Source: Bradyrhizobium algeriense (GTDB taxonomy: Bacteria; Pseudomonadota; Alphaproteobacteria; Rhizobiales; Xanthobacteraceae). From it: DNA of 64,000 bases. Below the pieces are notes generated by a model that was given only the letters and a program-made list of their open reading frames with translations, was not told where the DNA came from and made no database searches. Shown here piece after piece: positions 36,174 through 45,074 of the stretch (positions are counted from its first letter, which is position 1; the number at the start of each line of letters is the position of its first letter). A program made the translations under genes and the position numbers. The DNA lies in the NCBI RefSeq assembly GCF_036924595.1, contig NZ_JAZHRV010000001.1, positions 930,001-994,000 on the forward strand. Direction: 5' to 3'.

Positions 36174-36854
36174 TTACCGGATGGTGCCGCCGAGATCGGC
36201 GCGGCGATCCGTCATCGGCAGCACGATCACCTTGGTTCCGACGCTGACCCGCGAATAGAGATCGCTGACGTCTTCGTTGGTGAGGCGGAGGCAGCCTGAG
36301 GAAACACGGGTACCGATCGTCTCCGGCGCGTTAGTGCCGTGGATGCGGTAGATGGTGCCGCCGAGATACATCGCGCGGGCGCCGAGCGGGTTGCCGGGGC
36401 CGCCGGCCATGTGGCGCGGCAGATAGGGCTGGCGGGCGATCATTTGCGGGGGCGGGGTCCAGGCCGGCCACTCGGCCTTGCGGCTGATCGTTTGCGTGCC
36501 GGACCAGGTGAACCCGTCGCGGCCGATGCCGATGCCATAGCGCATCGCCTGGCCGTTACCGAGCACGAGGTAGAGATAGGTGTTCGGGGTATCGATGATA
36601 ACAGTGCCCGGCGCCTCGCGGGTCGGGTAGCTCACGACCTGGCGACGCAGGCGCGCCGGCAGTTCGATCGAGCGGTCTTCTTCGTCCCGGGGCGCAGCCT
36701 GCACCGGCGGGGCCGCTTCGATCTGCGGCAGGAAAAACGGAAACAGCGGCAGCGGAGCCGCGGCGGCGGGTGCGGAAAATCCGGTCGCGCCGATCGCCAG
36801 CGCGCCAAAAATGGCGGCAGCAAAGCGGGTATTGAGGCCAAATGAATTAAACAT
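36174..36854 (-). CDS. L,D-transpeptidase (ErfK/YbiS/YnhG)
   Basis: A 226-residue secreted cell-wall enzyme that cross-links peptidoglycan or attaches proteins to it. The signal peptide is MFNSFGLNTRFAAAIFGALA, ending in SAPAAAAP. The YkuD catalytic region is clear: YLGGTIYRIHGTNAPETIG, then VSSGCLRLTNEDVSDLY with the catalytic Cys. GTVIIDTPNTYLYLVLGNG is the N-terminal strand pair. Such enzymes are numerous in Rhizobiales. A terminator follows 27 bases after the stop. Confidence 0.93.
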   Translation of the reverse strand: MFNSFGLNTRFAAAIFGALAIGATGFSAPAAAAPLPLFPFFLPQIEAAPPVQAAPRDEEDRSIELPARLRRQVVSYPTREAPGTVIIDTPNTYLYLVLGNGQAMRYGIGIGRDGFTWSGTQTISRKAEWPAWTPPPQMIARQPYLPRHMAGGPGNPLGARAMYLGGTIYRIHGTNAPETIGTRVSSGCLRLTNEDVSDLYSRVSVGTKVIVLPMTDRRADLGGTIR

Positions 36855-37200
36855 TGGTCGTCCCCTGTTCTACGCCCAGTCGCGCCGTTTTCGGCGCGTC
36901 GTTGGGGAAACGTGTACAGGTGAACCGTTTCAGGACATTTGCACAAAATCGCCAAAATGGTTTCGTCGCGTTAGGGAATTGTTTCATTAAGGTTTCGTTG
37001 ACGGCCGCGGCCCTCTTCTTGAGCCCAGCGCAGCCGGCTTTTGGGGATCGGTGCCTCAAAGCAGCGGCGAGATGGGTGAGGGGTTTTTCCGCGGAGAAAG
37101 AACTCTCATTCGCCCGCGAATCGATCGACTGCCTGTCTCCGGCAGGCATAGCCCTTGCCCAGGCTTTCTTCGCTTGACCAACGGCGCATTGACCAGCGCG
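36855..37200. other. Intergenic region
   Basis: No gene supported. It should contain the promoter of the L,D-transpeptidase gene. Sequence around 36940-37010 is AT-rich for the genome. Confidence 0.45.
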
Positions 37201-37376
37201 CTAGCTCCTGTTCTGCCGTTGTCGCCGCTCGAGGCGAAGTCTTTGCGCTCTCATGCGTTTGATGTCCTCTTCGAGCGCTTCCATCTCCGCGTTGCGCCGC
37301 TCGTCTTTTGACTCCGGATCGGCGGAGCGGATTTTTTCAGAGCCTTCTAGACGGAGAGTTTGGTTGTTTTAGCCAT
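37201..37376 (-). pseudogene. Possible small charged protein gene with a frameshift
   Basis: An ATG at 37376 with GAGAGGA upstream starts MAKTTKLSV and stops after nine codons. The overlapping frame continues with RLEGSEKIRSADPESKDERR and a charged helix (EALEEDIKRMRAQRLRLERR) to a stop at 37201. Joining the frames gives a natural-looking protein of about 58 residues with a coiled-coil end. A one-base change near 37350 would restore it. Evidence is modest. Confidence 0.35.
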
Positions 37377-37579
37377 GGCGATCCTCTCGATCCCAGAACA
37401 TGCAGAGCGGGAACCTGTCAAATTCATGGGTGCTGACCAAGGCGCTTCCTTGATTTGAGTCAATGTCCATAAAGAGACAGTGGCCTTATGCTCTTCCACG
37501 TCACGGATAACGGTTCGTCGATCTGATGCTGCTGGTCCGGTCGACGGAGTACTCACCACCAGTGTGGAGGGAAGGAGGC
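37377..37579. other. Intergenic region
   Basis: No gene supported. It should hold the promoter of the following secreted protein. Confidence 0.4.
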
Positions 37580-38110
37580 ATGAAATGTCTGACTGCGGTG
37601 CTCGCGGCAATGCTCTTGCTTGCGCGAGCGGAAGCAAGCCATGCGCTGGTTCGAATTACTGATGACCGGGGCGGTCAGATCGGCCGCTACGTAGATCGAT
37701 ATGAAAAATTGCGAGCGTCAGGACACGCGATCGTCATCGATGGCCTTTGCGCCTCCGCCTGCACAATTGTCCTCGGCACGATCCCCTACAACAAGATCTG
37801 TGTAACTCCGAATGCCGAGTTCGCCTTCCACGCCGCCTGGGATCTCGGAAGGCGCGGACGGGTTATTCCGAACCCGGAAGCAACCAGAGAGCTCTTTTCA
37901 ATGTATCCATCGCAGGTCCAGCGCTGGATCGCCAGTCGCGGCGGCTTGTCTGCGCGCACGATCTTTCTGCGAGGCAGGCAGCTCGCAGCGATGTATCCTG
38001 CCTGCTACGGGGGCACGCAAGCTGCTACGACGCGGCGCATCGAGGGTTCTGCCTTAGGCAATCCCGGCCGACGGGAGCGGCCACCGGGAGCGGCGTTGCT
38101 ACCACGCTGA
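37580..38110 (+). CDS. Secreted ClpP/crotonase-like hypothetical protein
   Basis: A 176-residue protein with a signal peptide (MKCLTAVLAAMLLLARAEAS) and a core resembling the COG3904-type periplasmic ClpP-like proteins. GRYVDRYEKLRASGHAIVID is followed by GLCASACTIVLGTIP, where the Ser would take the nucleophile position, then AEFAFHAAWD. The C-terminal 40 residues are arginine- and glycine-rich and look less natural, so the real end may have been changed by a frameshift. GGGAAGGAGG precedes the ATG at 37580. Function is unknown. Confidence 0.6.
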   Translation: MKCLTAVLAAMLLLARAEASHALVRITDDRGGQIGRYVDRYEKLRASGHAIVIDGLCASACTIVLGTIPYNKICVTPNAEFAFHAAWDLGRRGRVIPNPEATRELFSMYPSQVQRWIASRGGLSARTIFLRGRQLAAMYPACYGGTQAATTRRIEGSALGNPGRRERPPGAALLPR

Positions 38111-38155
38111 CAATCTACCTGATCGAAGGAAAAGCCGGCTGGAGCCAATCAGGCT

Positions 38156-39553
38156 TTAGCCGGCGCGCATTCGCGGTGTCCCGGCAGCGCCGGCGCCGAG
38201 CACGACCCGGCGGTCGGTGACCGCATGGTGGAATTGCTCGAGCGTCAGCGCGATCACCGACAGATCGCTTTCCTCGACGGTGCCGTCGTCATAGCAATCC
38301 AGCGTCTCGCGCAACATGCCGTCGGCCGCGGTTTGCATTTCGGCCAGTTCCTCCGGCGTTTCGGCCTTCCTCACTCTGGAAATCAGCTCGAGCAAATGAT
38401 CGCGATGGGCGATGTACTGCTCGCGCTCGTCCCTGTTCCAGTAATGCCTCAGCCAGGCGCCGGCCGACCCCAGGCCCGAAAGCGCCAGGACCACAAACCA
38501 GATGTAGTCGGTGTATTTTTCGAGGAACGTTCGCTCGTTGCCGTCGATATAGGCGGCCGCTCCCGCATGCGCCGGCAACGCGGCATCCTTGTCGGTATCA
38601 GGCTTTTCGATCTGCGAGGCGGTCGGCAATTCACGCGCGAGCTGCTGGCGGTTGGTGAAGAGCTGGCGGGCGAAGGCGGCGACCGCCGTGTCCGACAACG
38701 ACTTCGGCGCGATGATCAGATGGTTGACGGCAACCGTATCGACCTTGTCTTCCGGCCGCTGCGGCGATGAGCCGAAGATGCTGGCGGGAATTTCCTCGGA
38801 TTCGTAGATCGGGTTCTTCTTCGCGATGGCATCGGCGACGTCGATCGGCAGGAACTTCGGCTCGCCGCGGGCCGCAGCCGTCAACGCGATGGCGTCGACC
38901 GTGATCTTGCTCTTGAGTGGGCCGACGGCCATGAACGCGTCGATCGTCTGGTCGCGCGCCATTTCGCCGATCTTGTCAGTGGCGAACTGGCTGATCGTGA
39001 CCTTGTCGGGATTGATGCCGGACTCTTTCAGGACATTACGCAGCAGCGTGACATTGGCCTGCGTCCGCCCGATCACGCCGACGCGGTGGCCGGCGAGTTC
39101 ATCGAGACTCTTGATCTTGGGCGTCGGCTGCTTCTTCGAGCCTTTGGCGGGAAGACCTGAAGGCGCCCACAGCACGACGACATTCTTGCGCAGGATGGCG
39201 ACCGACTCGGCGTTCTCCGGCAGGTTGAGGTCGCCGCGGGCGACCGCGAGATCGGCCTTGCCGGCGGTGAACAACGCGATGCTTTCCGCCGCCCCTTCTG
39301 TCGTGACCAGCGACAGCCGCACCGAGCTGCCCTCGCGCGCGAACGTCTGCGCCATCAGCTGGACCAGTTTCTGGTCCTCGCTGCCGGCAGGTCCCACCGC
39401 GATCCGCAGCGTCGTCGGCCGCAGCACGTAATACAGCGCGCCGGCGGCAACGCCGAAGGCGAGCATGCCGGCGGCAAGGATCAGAAGCGCGTAGCTCCGC
39501 CGCTGTCGCCGGCGGCGGGATCGTGCTGGATTGTCGTTCGGGTCTGACATCAT
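38156..39553 (-). CDS. TAXI-family TRAP-type binding protein with two membrane anchors
   Basis: A 465-residue protein. An N-terminal anchor (SYALLILAAGMLAFGVAAGAL) follows an arginine-rich cytoplasmic start. The body is a TAXI solute-binding domain: TLRIAVGPAGSEDQKLVQLM, AGKADLAVARGDLNLP, and DELAGHRVGVIGRTQANVTL. A second transmembrane helix (YTDYIWFVVLALSGLGSAG) and a coiled cytoplasmic tail follow. TAXI proteins usually feed TRAP-T permeases; here no permease is adjacent and the two anchors suggest a membrane-bound sensor-like or tethered form. The ligand is unknown. Confidence 0.8.
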   Translation of the reverse strand: MMSDPNDNPARSRRRRQRRSYALLILAAGMLAFGVAAGALYYVLRPTTLRIAVGPAGSEDQKLVQLMAQTFAREGSSVRLSLVTTEGAAESIALFTAGKADLAVARGDLNLPENAESVAILRKNVVVLWAPSGLPAKGSKKQPTPKIKSLDELAGHRVGVIGRTQANVTLLRNVLKESGINPDKVTISQFATDKIGEMARDQTIDAFMAVGPLKSKITVDAIALTAAARGEPKFLPIDVADAIAKKNPIYESEEIPASIFGSSPQRPEDKVDTVAVNHLIIAPKSLSDTAVAAFARQLFTNRQQLARELPTASQIEKPDTDKDAALPAHAGAAAYIDGNERTFLEKYTDYIWFVVLALSGLGSAGAWLRHYWNRDEREQYIAHRDHLLELISRVRKAETPEELAEMQTAADGMLRETLDCYDDGTVEESDLSVIALTLEQFHHAVTDRRVVLGAGAAGTPRMRAG

Positions 39554-39681
39554 TCTGTCACGTTACATGAAAAGCGTGGAGTTGGGTTTAAAAAACAACC
39601 TTACAGAACGATGACGTCATACGCTTGAAATATCCATGTCCCAACGTCGGATTTGAGAATCATTAATCTCGGGTCCGGGAC

Positions 39682-40737
39682 ATGAAGATACTGATCGCGA
39701 CCGACGCGTGGCATCCGCAGGTGAACGGCGTCGTGCGCACACTGACGTCGCTTAAGCGCAGCGCCTCAGCGCTTGGCGCCGACATCAGCTTTCTCACGCC
39801 TGACGGGTTTCCGTCGATGCCCCTGCCGACCTATCCCGGCTTGCGCATCGCGCTGCCGAACCGCCGCGAGATCGCGCGCCGGATCGAGGAAGCCGTGCCG
39901 GACGCCATCCACATCGCGACTGAAGGACCAATCGGCTGGGCGGCGCGCGCCTATTGCCGCCGCCGCAAGCTTGCGTTTACCACGTCCTATACGACGCGCT
40001 TTCCCGAATATGTCGCCGTCCGCACTGGGCTCCCGCTCGGCGTCGGCTATGCGGTGATGCGGCACTTTCATGCCGCGTCTGCCACGACCATGGTCGCGAC
40101 CGATTCGCTGCGCCAGGAACTTTCCGCGCGGGGGTTCCGCAAGCTCGGCTTCTGGACGCGCGGCGTCGACACCGAACTGTTCAACCCGCATGCGCCGGCG
40201 GCGCTCGATCTGCCGCGGCCGATCTTCATGACGATGGGCCGCGTCGCGGTGGAAAAGAATCTCGAAGCGTTTCTGTCGCTCGACCTGCCGGGCTCGAAAG
40301 TGGTCGTCGGCGACGGGCCGCAGAAGGCACAACTCGCAAAGCAATACCCTGGCGCGATCTTCCTCGGCGAGAAGAAGGGCGCGGACCTGACCGCGCTTCT
40401 TGCGGCTGCCGACGTCTTCGTGTTTCCGAGCCTCACCGATACGTTCGGCGTCGTACAGCTCGAGGCATTGGCCTGCGGGACGCCGGTCGCGGCGTTTCCG
40501 GTCACCGGCCCGAAGGACGTCATCGCCGATCATCCGATCGGCGCGATCGACACCGATCTGCGCAGCGCGTGCCTGCGCGCGCTGACGATGTCGCGCGAGG
40601 CCTGCCGGAATTTTGCGCTTTCGCGTTCCTGGGAAAACAGCGCGCGGCAGTTCATCGGCAATTTGACGGCGCTGCAGCCAAGCCGCGCGCTGCGGCCGGT
40701 GCGCCGGGCGCCCGCCGCGAGCGCCGTGCAGGGTTGA
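39682..40737 (+). CDS. GT4-family glycosyltransferase
   Basis: A 351-residue GT-B fold glycosyltransferase. The N-terminal donor/acceptor loop reads MKILIATDAWHPQVNGVVRT, with GPIGWAARAYCRRRKLAF and YTTRFPEYVAVR. The C-terminal EX7E motif is FPSLTDTFGVVQLEALACG, typical of GT4 retaining enzymes. Proteins of this size act on lipids in several bacteria, for example mannosyl or glucuronosyl transfer to diacylglycerol. Its place 44 bases upstream of a phospholipid methyltransferase favours a lipid acceptor, by inference. Confidence 0.85.
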   Translation: MKILIATDAWHPQVNGVVRTLTSLKRSASALGADISFLTPDGFPSMPLPTYPGLRIALPNRREIARRIEEAVPDAIHIATEGPIGWAARAYCRRRKLAFTTSYTTRFPEYVAVRTGLPLGVGYAVMRHFHAASATTMVATDSLRQELSARGFRKLGFWTRGVDTELFNPHAPAALDLPRPIFMTMGRVAVEKNLEAFLSLDLPGSKVVVGDGPQKAQLAKQYPGAIFLGEKKGADLTALLAAADVFVFPSLTDTFGVVQLEALACGTPVAAFPVTGPKDVIADHPIGAIDTDLRSACLRALTMSREACRNFALSRSWENSARQFIGNLTALQPSRALRPVRRAPAASAVQG

Positions 40738-40781
40738 ATATCAAACCAGTCATACGAGTGAGACGAGAAGGCAGGACCACC

Positions 40782-41471
40782 ATGGCAGACATCATCAAGC
40801 TTGACGGTACGAGGCAGCTCGATTTTGACCGCGAAACGGTCGAGCAGGCCTATGATCGCTGGGCGCCGGTTTACGACCTCGTGTTCGGCGGCGTGTTCAG
40901 CAAGGGCCGCAAGGCGGCGATCCAGGCGACCAACAACATCGGTGGCCGCGTGCTCGAGGTCGGCGTCGGTACCGGCATTTCGCTGCCGCTATACGCGCCG
41001 CATCTGCGCATCTTCGGCACCGACATTTCGGAGGCGATGCTGCAGAAGGCGAAGAAGCGCGTCGACGAGTTCGGCCTGAAGAACGTCGAGGGGCTTGCGG
41101 TGATGGACGCCGAAAACCTCGAATTCCCCGACGATTCGTTCGACGTGGTGATGGCGCAGTATGTCGTCACCGCGGTACCGAACCCGGAAAAGGCGCTCGA
41201 CGAATTCGCTCGCGTGCTGCGGCCGGGCGGCGAACTCATCATCCTGACCCGCGTCAGCGCCGACGCCGGCATGCGCCGCTTCATCGAGCAGCGGCTGCAG
41301 CCGGTGGTGCGTCCGCTCGGTTTCCGCACGGCTGAATTCGCCTGGTCGCGCTATGCGCAATGGCTGGCCGGCGCGGGCGGCATCGAACTGGCGGAGCGCC
41401 GCCTGGTGCCGCCGCTCGGCCATTTCTCCCTGGTGCGTTTTCGCAAAGTCGACGTCGCTGCGGCAGCCTGA
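40782..41471 (+). CDS. pmtA: Phosphatidylethanolamine N-methyltransferase, PmtA-like
   Basis: A 229-residue SAM-dependent methyltransferase that should methylate phosphatidylethanolamine towards phosphatidylcholine. The class I core is clear: VLEVGVGTGISLPLY (motif I), IFGTDISEAMLQKAKKRV and FDVVMAQYVVTAVPNPEKAL. The opening VEQAYDRWAPVYDLVFGGVF is typical of Rhodobacter/Bradyrhizobium-type PmtA. The start is the ATG at 40782. Bradyrhizobium carries several such enzymes with different preferences; which step this one does cannot be told from sequence. Confidence 0.8.
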   Translation: MADIIKLDGTRQLDFDRETVEQAYDRWAPVYDLVFGGVFSKGRKAAIQATNNIGGRVLEVGVGTGISLPLYAPHLRIFGTDISEAMLQKAKKRVDEFGLKNVEGLAVMDAENLEFPDDSFDVVMAQYVVTAVPNPEKALDEFARVLRPGGELIILTRVSADAGMRRFIEQRLQPVVRPLGFRTAEFAWSRYAQWLAGAGGIELAERRLVPPLGHFSLVRFRKVDVAAAA

Positions 41472-41512
41472 CACGTAGCGGCTGCTGTTGCGTCATCGCG
41501 TCGCTGCAAGCC

Positions 41513-41541
41513 GTCACATGTCAACATGATGATGTCACATG
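41513..41541. promoter_or_regulatory. Direct repeat GTCACATG pair, candidate operator
   Basis: GTCACATG occurs at 41513-41520 and again at 41534-41541, 21 bases apart, that is two helical turns. CATGTCAACATG lies across the first copy as an inverted repeat. The pair is 53 bases before the start of the next membrane protein gene. Confidence 0.35.
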
Positions 41542-41593
41542 CCGGACATCGAATCTCAGTAGACACAAACCCGAAAGCATTTGGGGGTAGAGA

Positions 41594-42211
41594 ATGATCA
41601 AGAACTTCCTGCAGGAACTGCGAACCCAGCGCTGGGACGACCATCGCTACTATCACCACAGCCGCATCAACCAATCGCTGCACTTCGTCAGCGCCGCGAG
41701 CTTCCTGTTCGCCTATGCGATGCTGTTCTTCGATCCCGTGGTGTCGGCTCTGGTCGGCTGGCTGGTCTCGATGACGACGCGGCAGGCCGGTCACTTCTTC
41801 TTCGAGCCGCGCGGTTACGACCACGTCAACCACGCGACCCACGAGCACAAGGAAGAGATCAAGGTCGGTTACAATTTGCAGCGCAAGGTCGTGCTGATGG
41901 CGATCTGGGCGCTGTCGCCGCTGGTGCTGTATCTCGATCCGACGCTGTTCGGCCTGTTCACGCCCTGGACCTCGACGGCGGACTTCATGCGCCAGGTGGC
42001 GAAGATCTGGCTCGCGGTCGGCATCGGCGGGCTGCTGTTCCGCACCGTGCACCTGTTCTTCATCCGCGACGTCGAGACCGGTCTGGTCTGGATGACGAAG
42101 ATCCTCACCGACCCCTTCAGCGACCTCAAGCTGTACTACAAGGCGCCGCTGGCGCTGATGAAGGGCGAACTGATTGATCCGGGCTTAGAGAAGCACGTCA
42201 AGCACGCGTGA
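41594..42211 (+). CDS. Multi-pass membrane protein with histidine-rich motifs
   Basis: A 205-residue membrane protein with about four hydrophobic segments (SLHFVSAASFLFAYAMLFF, VVSALVGWLVSMTT, LMAIWALSPLVLYL, IWLAVGIGGLLF). Histidines cluster at membrane borders: RYYHHSRINQSLHF, QAGHFFFEPRGYDHVNHATH and HEHK. That pattern recalls Mpo1/DUF962 or fatty acid hydroxylase-type di-iron proteins, but I cannot place it firmly in either. Its position after pmtA hints at lipid modification. Confidence 0.65.
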   Translation: MIKNFLQELRTQRWDDHRYYHHSRINQSLHFVSAASFLFAYAMLFFDPVVSALVGWLVSMTTRQAGHFFFEPRGYDHVNHATHEHKEEIKVGYNLQRKVVLMAIWALSPLVLYLDPTLFGLFTPWTSTADFMRQVAKIWLAVGIGGLLFRTVHLFFIRDVETGLVWMTKILTDPFSDLKLYYKAPLALMKGELIDPGLEKHVKHA

Positions 42212-42235
42212 GTGTTGGGCAAGCGAAGAAGCCGA

Positions 42236-42412
42236 CATGCCCGGCCTTGTGCCGGGCATCCACGTTTTTGGGCACCAGTTGTGAAGCCGTCATTGCGAGC
42301 GAAGCGGAGCAACCCACCTCTCCGCGCGGGAATAGATGGACTGCTTCGTAGCTTCGCTCCTTTGCGCAAACGCTTCGCGTTTGTCGCGGGCAATGACGAA
42401 GCGGGCAGTACG
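42236..42412. repeat. Dispersed repeat cluster, family F
   Basis: GCCCGGCCTTGTGCCGGGC is a compact hairpin. It is followed by GTCATTGCGAGCGAAGCGGA and a distant partner CTTCGTAGCTTCGCTCC and GGGCAATGACG. This is a widespread intergenic palindrome type in Rhizobiales. It separates convergent genes. Confidence 0.75.
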
Positions 42413-42439
42413 ACCGTGATGGTTATCGAAAGTGCGCCC

Positions 42440-44104
42440 TTAGCGCCCGAACCTCTTGGCGAGCAGCTCTTTCAAAATCTGCCGCTTGATACTCTTGTTG
42501 GTGAGGGAAGCATCATGCCACCACCAGCCGTCGCGCTTCATCTTTTCGGCGGCCGCGACAAAGCGGTCGGCGACTTCAGTGAAATCCGCGTCCGTGTAGT
42601 TGAGGCTGAAGATCAGCCGGCCGGTGCCGACCCAGCTCAGCGCCAGCCCTTCGGCGCGCAGATAATATTGAAGCATCCAGTTGTAGCGGGACGGCTCGGT
42701 ATATTGCACCATCCAGATCGAGGAGATGTTGCTGACGCGGACGGGCAGATCGTTTGCCGCCAGCCGCGCGTTCAGCGCTTCGGCGCGGCCGTTCCAGGTC
42801 TCGTCGAGGCCCTGATAGACGGCGTTGAAATTGGGGCTAGCGAGGCGGCTGAGGAATTCGTCCATCGCCGTCATCACGTAGGGGTGCGAATTGAAGGTGC
42901 CGCGGGCGAAGCAGACGTCGGCGGGGCGGTCGTCGCGAAAACGCCGCATCAGCTCCTTGCGGCCGCAGACGACGCCGACCGGAAGTCCGCCGGCAAGGCT
43001 CTTGCCGTAGGTCACCATGTCGGCGCGAACGCCAAAGTATTCCTGGGCGCCTTTGGCGGCGAGGCGGAAGCCGACGAAGACTTCATCGAAGATCAGCACG
43101 ATGCCGCGCTGGTTACAGACCTCGCGCAGCTTCTTCAGCCATTCGGTGTAGGCCGCGCGATCGAAATTGCCTTTTCGCGAACTGTCGACCAGCGCGGAGT
43201 CGCCGGGCGCGTTGGCGTTCGGATGCAGTGCCTGCAGCGGATTGACCAGCACGCAGGCGATGTCCTTGCGCGTGCGCAGCACATGCAGCGTCCGCTCCGA
43301 CATGTCGGCCAGCGTATAGGTCTCGTGCGGCGAAACGGGATTGCCGACGCCGGGCTGCACGTCGCCCCACCAGCCGTGATAGGCGCCGGCGAAGCGAACC
43401 AGGTGCGAGCGCTTGGTGTGGTAGCGCGCCAGCCGCACCGCCTGCATGACGGCTTCGGTGCCGGACATGTGGAACGAGACTTCGTCGAGTCCGGAAATCT
43501 CGCACAGCCGGCGGACGTTGTCGGTGATGACGGGGTGATAGGGACCGAGCACGGGCCCAAGCGCGCCGGCGCGCTTTTCGGCTTCCGTGATGCACTCCTT
43601 GTAGAAGTCATTGCCAAAGATGTTGACGCCGTAGGAGCCGGTCAGGTCGTGGAACACATTGCCGTCGACATCGGTGACGGTGACGCCGGCGGAAGACTGC
43701 ATGAAGGCGCCGGTGCCGAGATTTTCCCGGACCAGGCGGCTGTACTGGAACGGCACCCGGTAGCTTTCGGTGAACCGCAGATCGGATATGTGCGCAGCCG
43801 CCTCCGCCGTCATCTGCCGGCCCTTGGCGTAGCGCTCCTGATAGAGGCGGGCGAGGCGGAAGAAGGCGTCCTGGCGCTGCATGGCGACGTTGCCGGGCGC
43901 GCCGTCGGAACAGAAGAAGCCGTCGATATCGAACTCGTAATGCGGCAGCAGCCGCGCGACCATTTTGGACATTTTGGAATGTCCGGTCAGCGAACGGTGC
44001 TTGGCGCGCGACAGCGCCAGCCGCGCCTGCAATTTGGGGAAGACTGCCGCGGCGCCAGCAACCGCAGCGGCGGACAGCGAAAGAATCGGAAGGGACGAAT
44101 CCAT
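42440..44104 (-). CDS. Class III PLP aminotransferase-like protein (glutamate-1-semialdehyde aminomutase family)
   Basis: A 554-residue protein with an N-terminal hydrophobic helix (LPILSLSAAAVAGAAAVFPK) and a large class III aminotransferase domain: FHDLTGSYGVNIFGNDFY, SFHMSGTEAVMQAVRLARYH, LIFDEVFVGFR, and the PLP lysine in DMVTYGKSLAGGLPVG. It is about 120 residues longer than HemL and has a membrane-type start, so it is a paralogue and not the haem-pathway enzyme. Its ATG (44104-44102) overlaps the ATG of the divergent decarboxylase gene. A lipid-linked amino-group reaction is an inference from the neighbourhood. Confidence 0.8.
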   Translation of the reverse strand: MDSSLPILSLSAAAVAGAAAVFPKLQARLALSRAKHRSLTGHSKMSKMVARLLPHYEFDIDGFFCSDGAPGNVAMQRQDAFFRLARLYQERYAKGRQMTAEAAAHISDLRFTESYRVPFQYSRLVRENLGTGAFMQSSAGVTVTDVDGNVFHDLTGSYGVNIFGNDFYKECITEAEKRAGALGPVLGPYHPVITDNVRRLCEISGLDEVSFHMSGTEAVMQAVRLARYHTKRSHLVRFAGAYHGWWGDVQPGVGNPVSPHETYTLADMSERTLHVLRTRKDIACVLVNPLQALHPNANAPGDSALVDSSRKGNFDRAAYTEWLKKLREVCNQRGIVLIFDEVFVGFRLAAKGAQEYFGVRADMVTYGKSLAGGLPVGVVCGRKELMRRFRDDRPADVCFARGTFNSHPYVMTAMDEFLSRLASPNFNAVYQGLDETWNGRAEALNARLAANDLPVRVSNISSIWMVQYTEPSRYNWMLQYYLRAEGLALSWVGTGRLIFSLNYTDADFTEVADRFVAAAEKMKRDGWWWHDASLTNKSIKRQILKELLAKRFGR

Positions 44105-45002
44105 GCCTGAAGCGCTAGCCAATCCTGCTGACAGATTGATGACAATAAGGGGCCTGATCGCCCGCTTCACCCAGCAGGAGGATCTGAATTTCCTCCTGAC
44201 CAACCGCATCCCGCGGGCGGCGCTGACGCGGTTCATGGGTTGGTTCAGCAAGATCGAGAACCCGTTCGTGCGCGATGCCTCGATCGCGTGCTGGCGGCTG
44301 TTTTCAGATCTCGATCTGTCGGAAGCCAAGAAGACCGAGTTCAAGAGCCTGCACGATTGTTTTACGCGCGAACTCCGTCCCGGCCTGCGGCCGGCCAATC
44401 CTGACCCCGCCGTCGTGGTCAGCCCCTCCGACGGCATCATCGGCGCCTTCGGCAAAATCGCCGATACCGAACTGTTCCAGATCAAGGGCGCACCTTATTC
44501 GCTGTTGGATCTGCTCGGCGATCCCGCGCTGGTGGAGAGCCATCGCAACGGCCGCTTCCTGACGCTGCGGCTGACATCGAGTATGTATCACCGCTTTCAT
44601 GCGCCGTATGACGGCAAGATCGAGCGCGTGACGTTCATCCATGGCGACGTCTGGAACGTCAATCCGATCGCGCTGAAGCGGGTCGAGCGGCTGTTCTGCA
44701 AGAACGAGCGCGCGGTGCTCGAGATGCGCCTGCCGTCGGGCGAAGCGCTGACGCTGGTGCCGGTTGCCGCGATTCTAGTGGCCAGCATCCGGCTGCATTT
44801 CCTCGACGTCACGCTCAACGCGCAGAGCAAAGGCCCGACCGTGTTTCCCTGCGATGCCAATGTGCGCAAGGGCGACGAACTCGGCTGGTTCGAGCACGGC
44901 TCGACCATCATCGTGCTGACGCCGGAACATTTCGAATTCGCCGACAATGTCGTGGAAGGCGGGCGCATTCACGCAGGCGAGCCGCTGCTGCGAAAACCGT
45001 AA
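44103..45002 (+). CDS. psd: Phosphatidylserine decarboxylase
   Basis: A 299-residue PSD that should convert phosphatidylserine to phosphatidylethanolamine, using a pyruvoyl group made by self-cleavage. Conserved blocks are VVSPSDGIIGAFGKI, the catalytic-site SSMYHRFHAPYDGKIE, GDVWNVNP and the cleavage motif in LGWFEHGSTIIVL, where the usual LGST reads HGST but keeps the Gly-Ser bond. The ATG at 44103 has GGAAGGGA nine bases upstream, inside the divergent gene's coding sequence. It is longer than the short rhizobial Psd form, so the genome may also have another copy. Confidence 0.87.
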   Translation: MPEALANPADRLMTIRGLIARFTQQEDLNFLLTNRIPRAALTRFMGWFSKIENPFVRDASIACWRLFSDLDLSEAKKTEFKSLHDCFTRELRPGLRPANPDPAVVVSPSDGIIGAFGKIADTELFQIKGAPYSLLDLLGDPALVESHRNGRFLTLRLTSSMYHRFHAPYDGKIERVTFIHGDVWNVNPIALKRVERLFCKNERAVLEMRLPSGEALTLVPVAAILVASIRLHFLDVTLNAQSKGPTVFPCDANVRKGDELGWFEHGSTIIVLTPEHFEFADNVVEGGRIHAGEPLLRKP

Positions 45003-45074
45003 TTCCTGATCTCGATTTTGCGGCCGCTTGCCGCTATATGGTCGCGAGATTCGAAATCGGGAAACGGAAGAGAG

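Noticed and set aside
44103..44138. Alternative decarboxylase start at the ATG near 44139
   Set aside because: It lacks a ribosome binding site, while the ATG at 44103 has GGAAGGGA at good distance.
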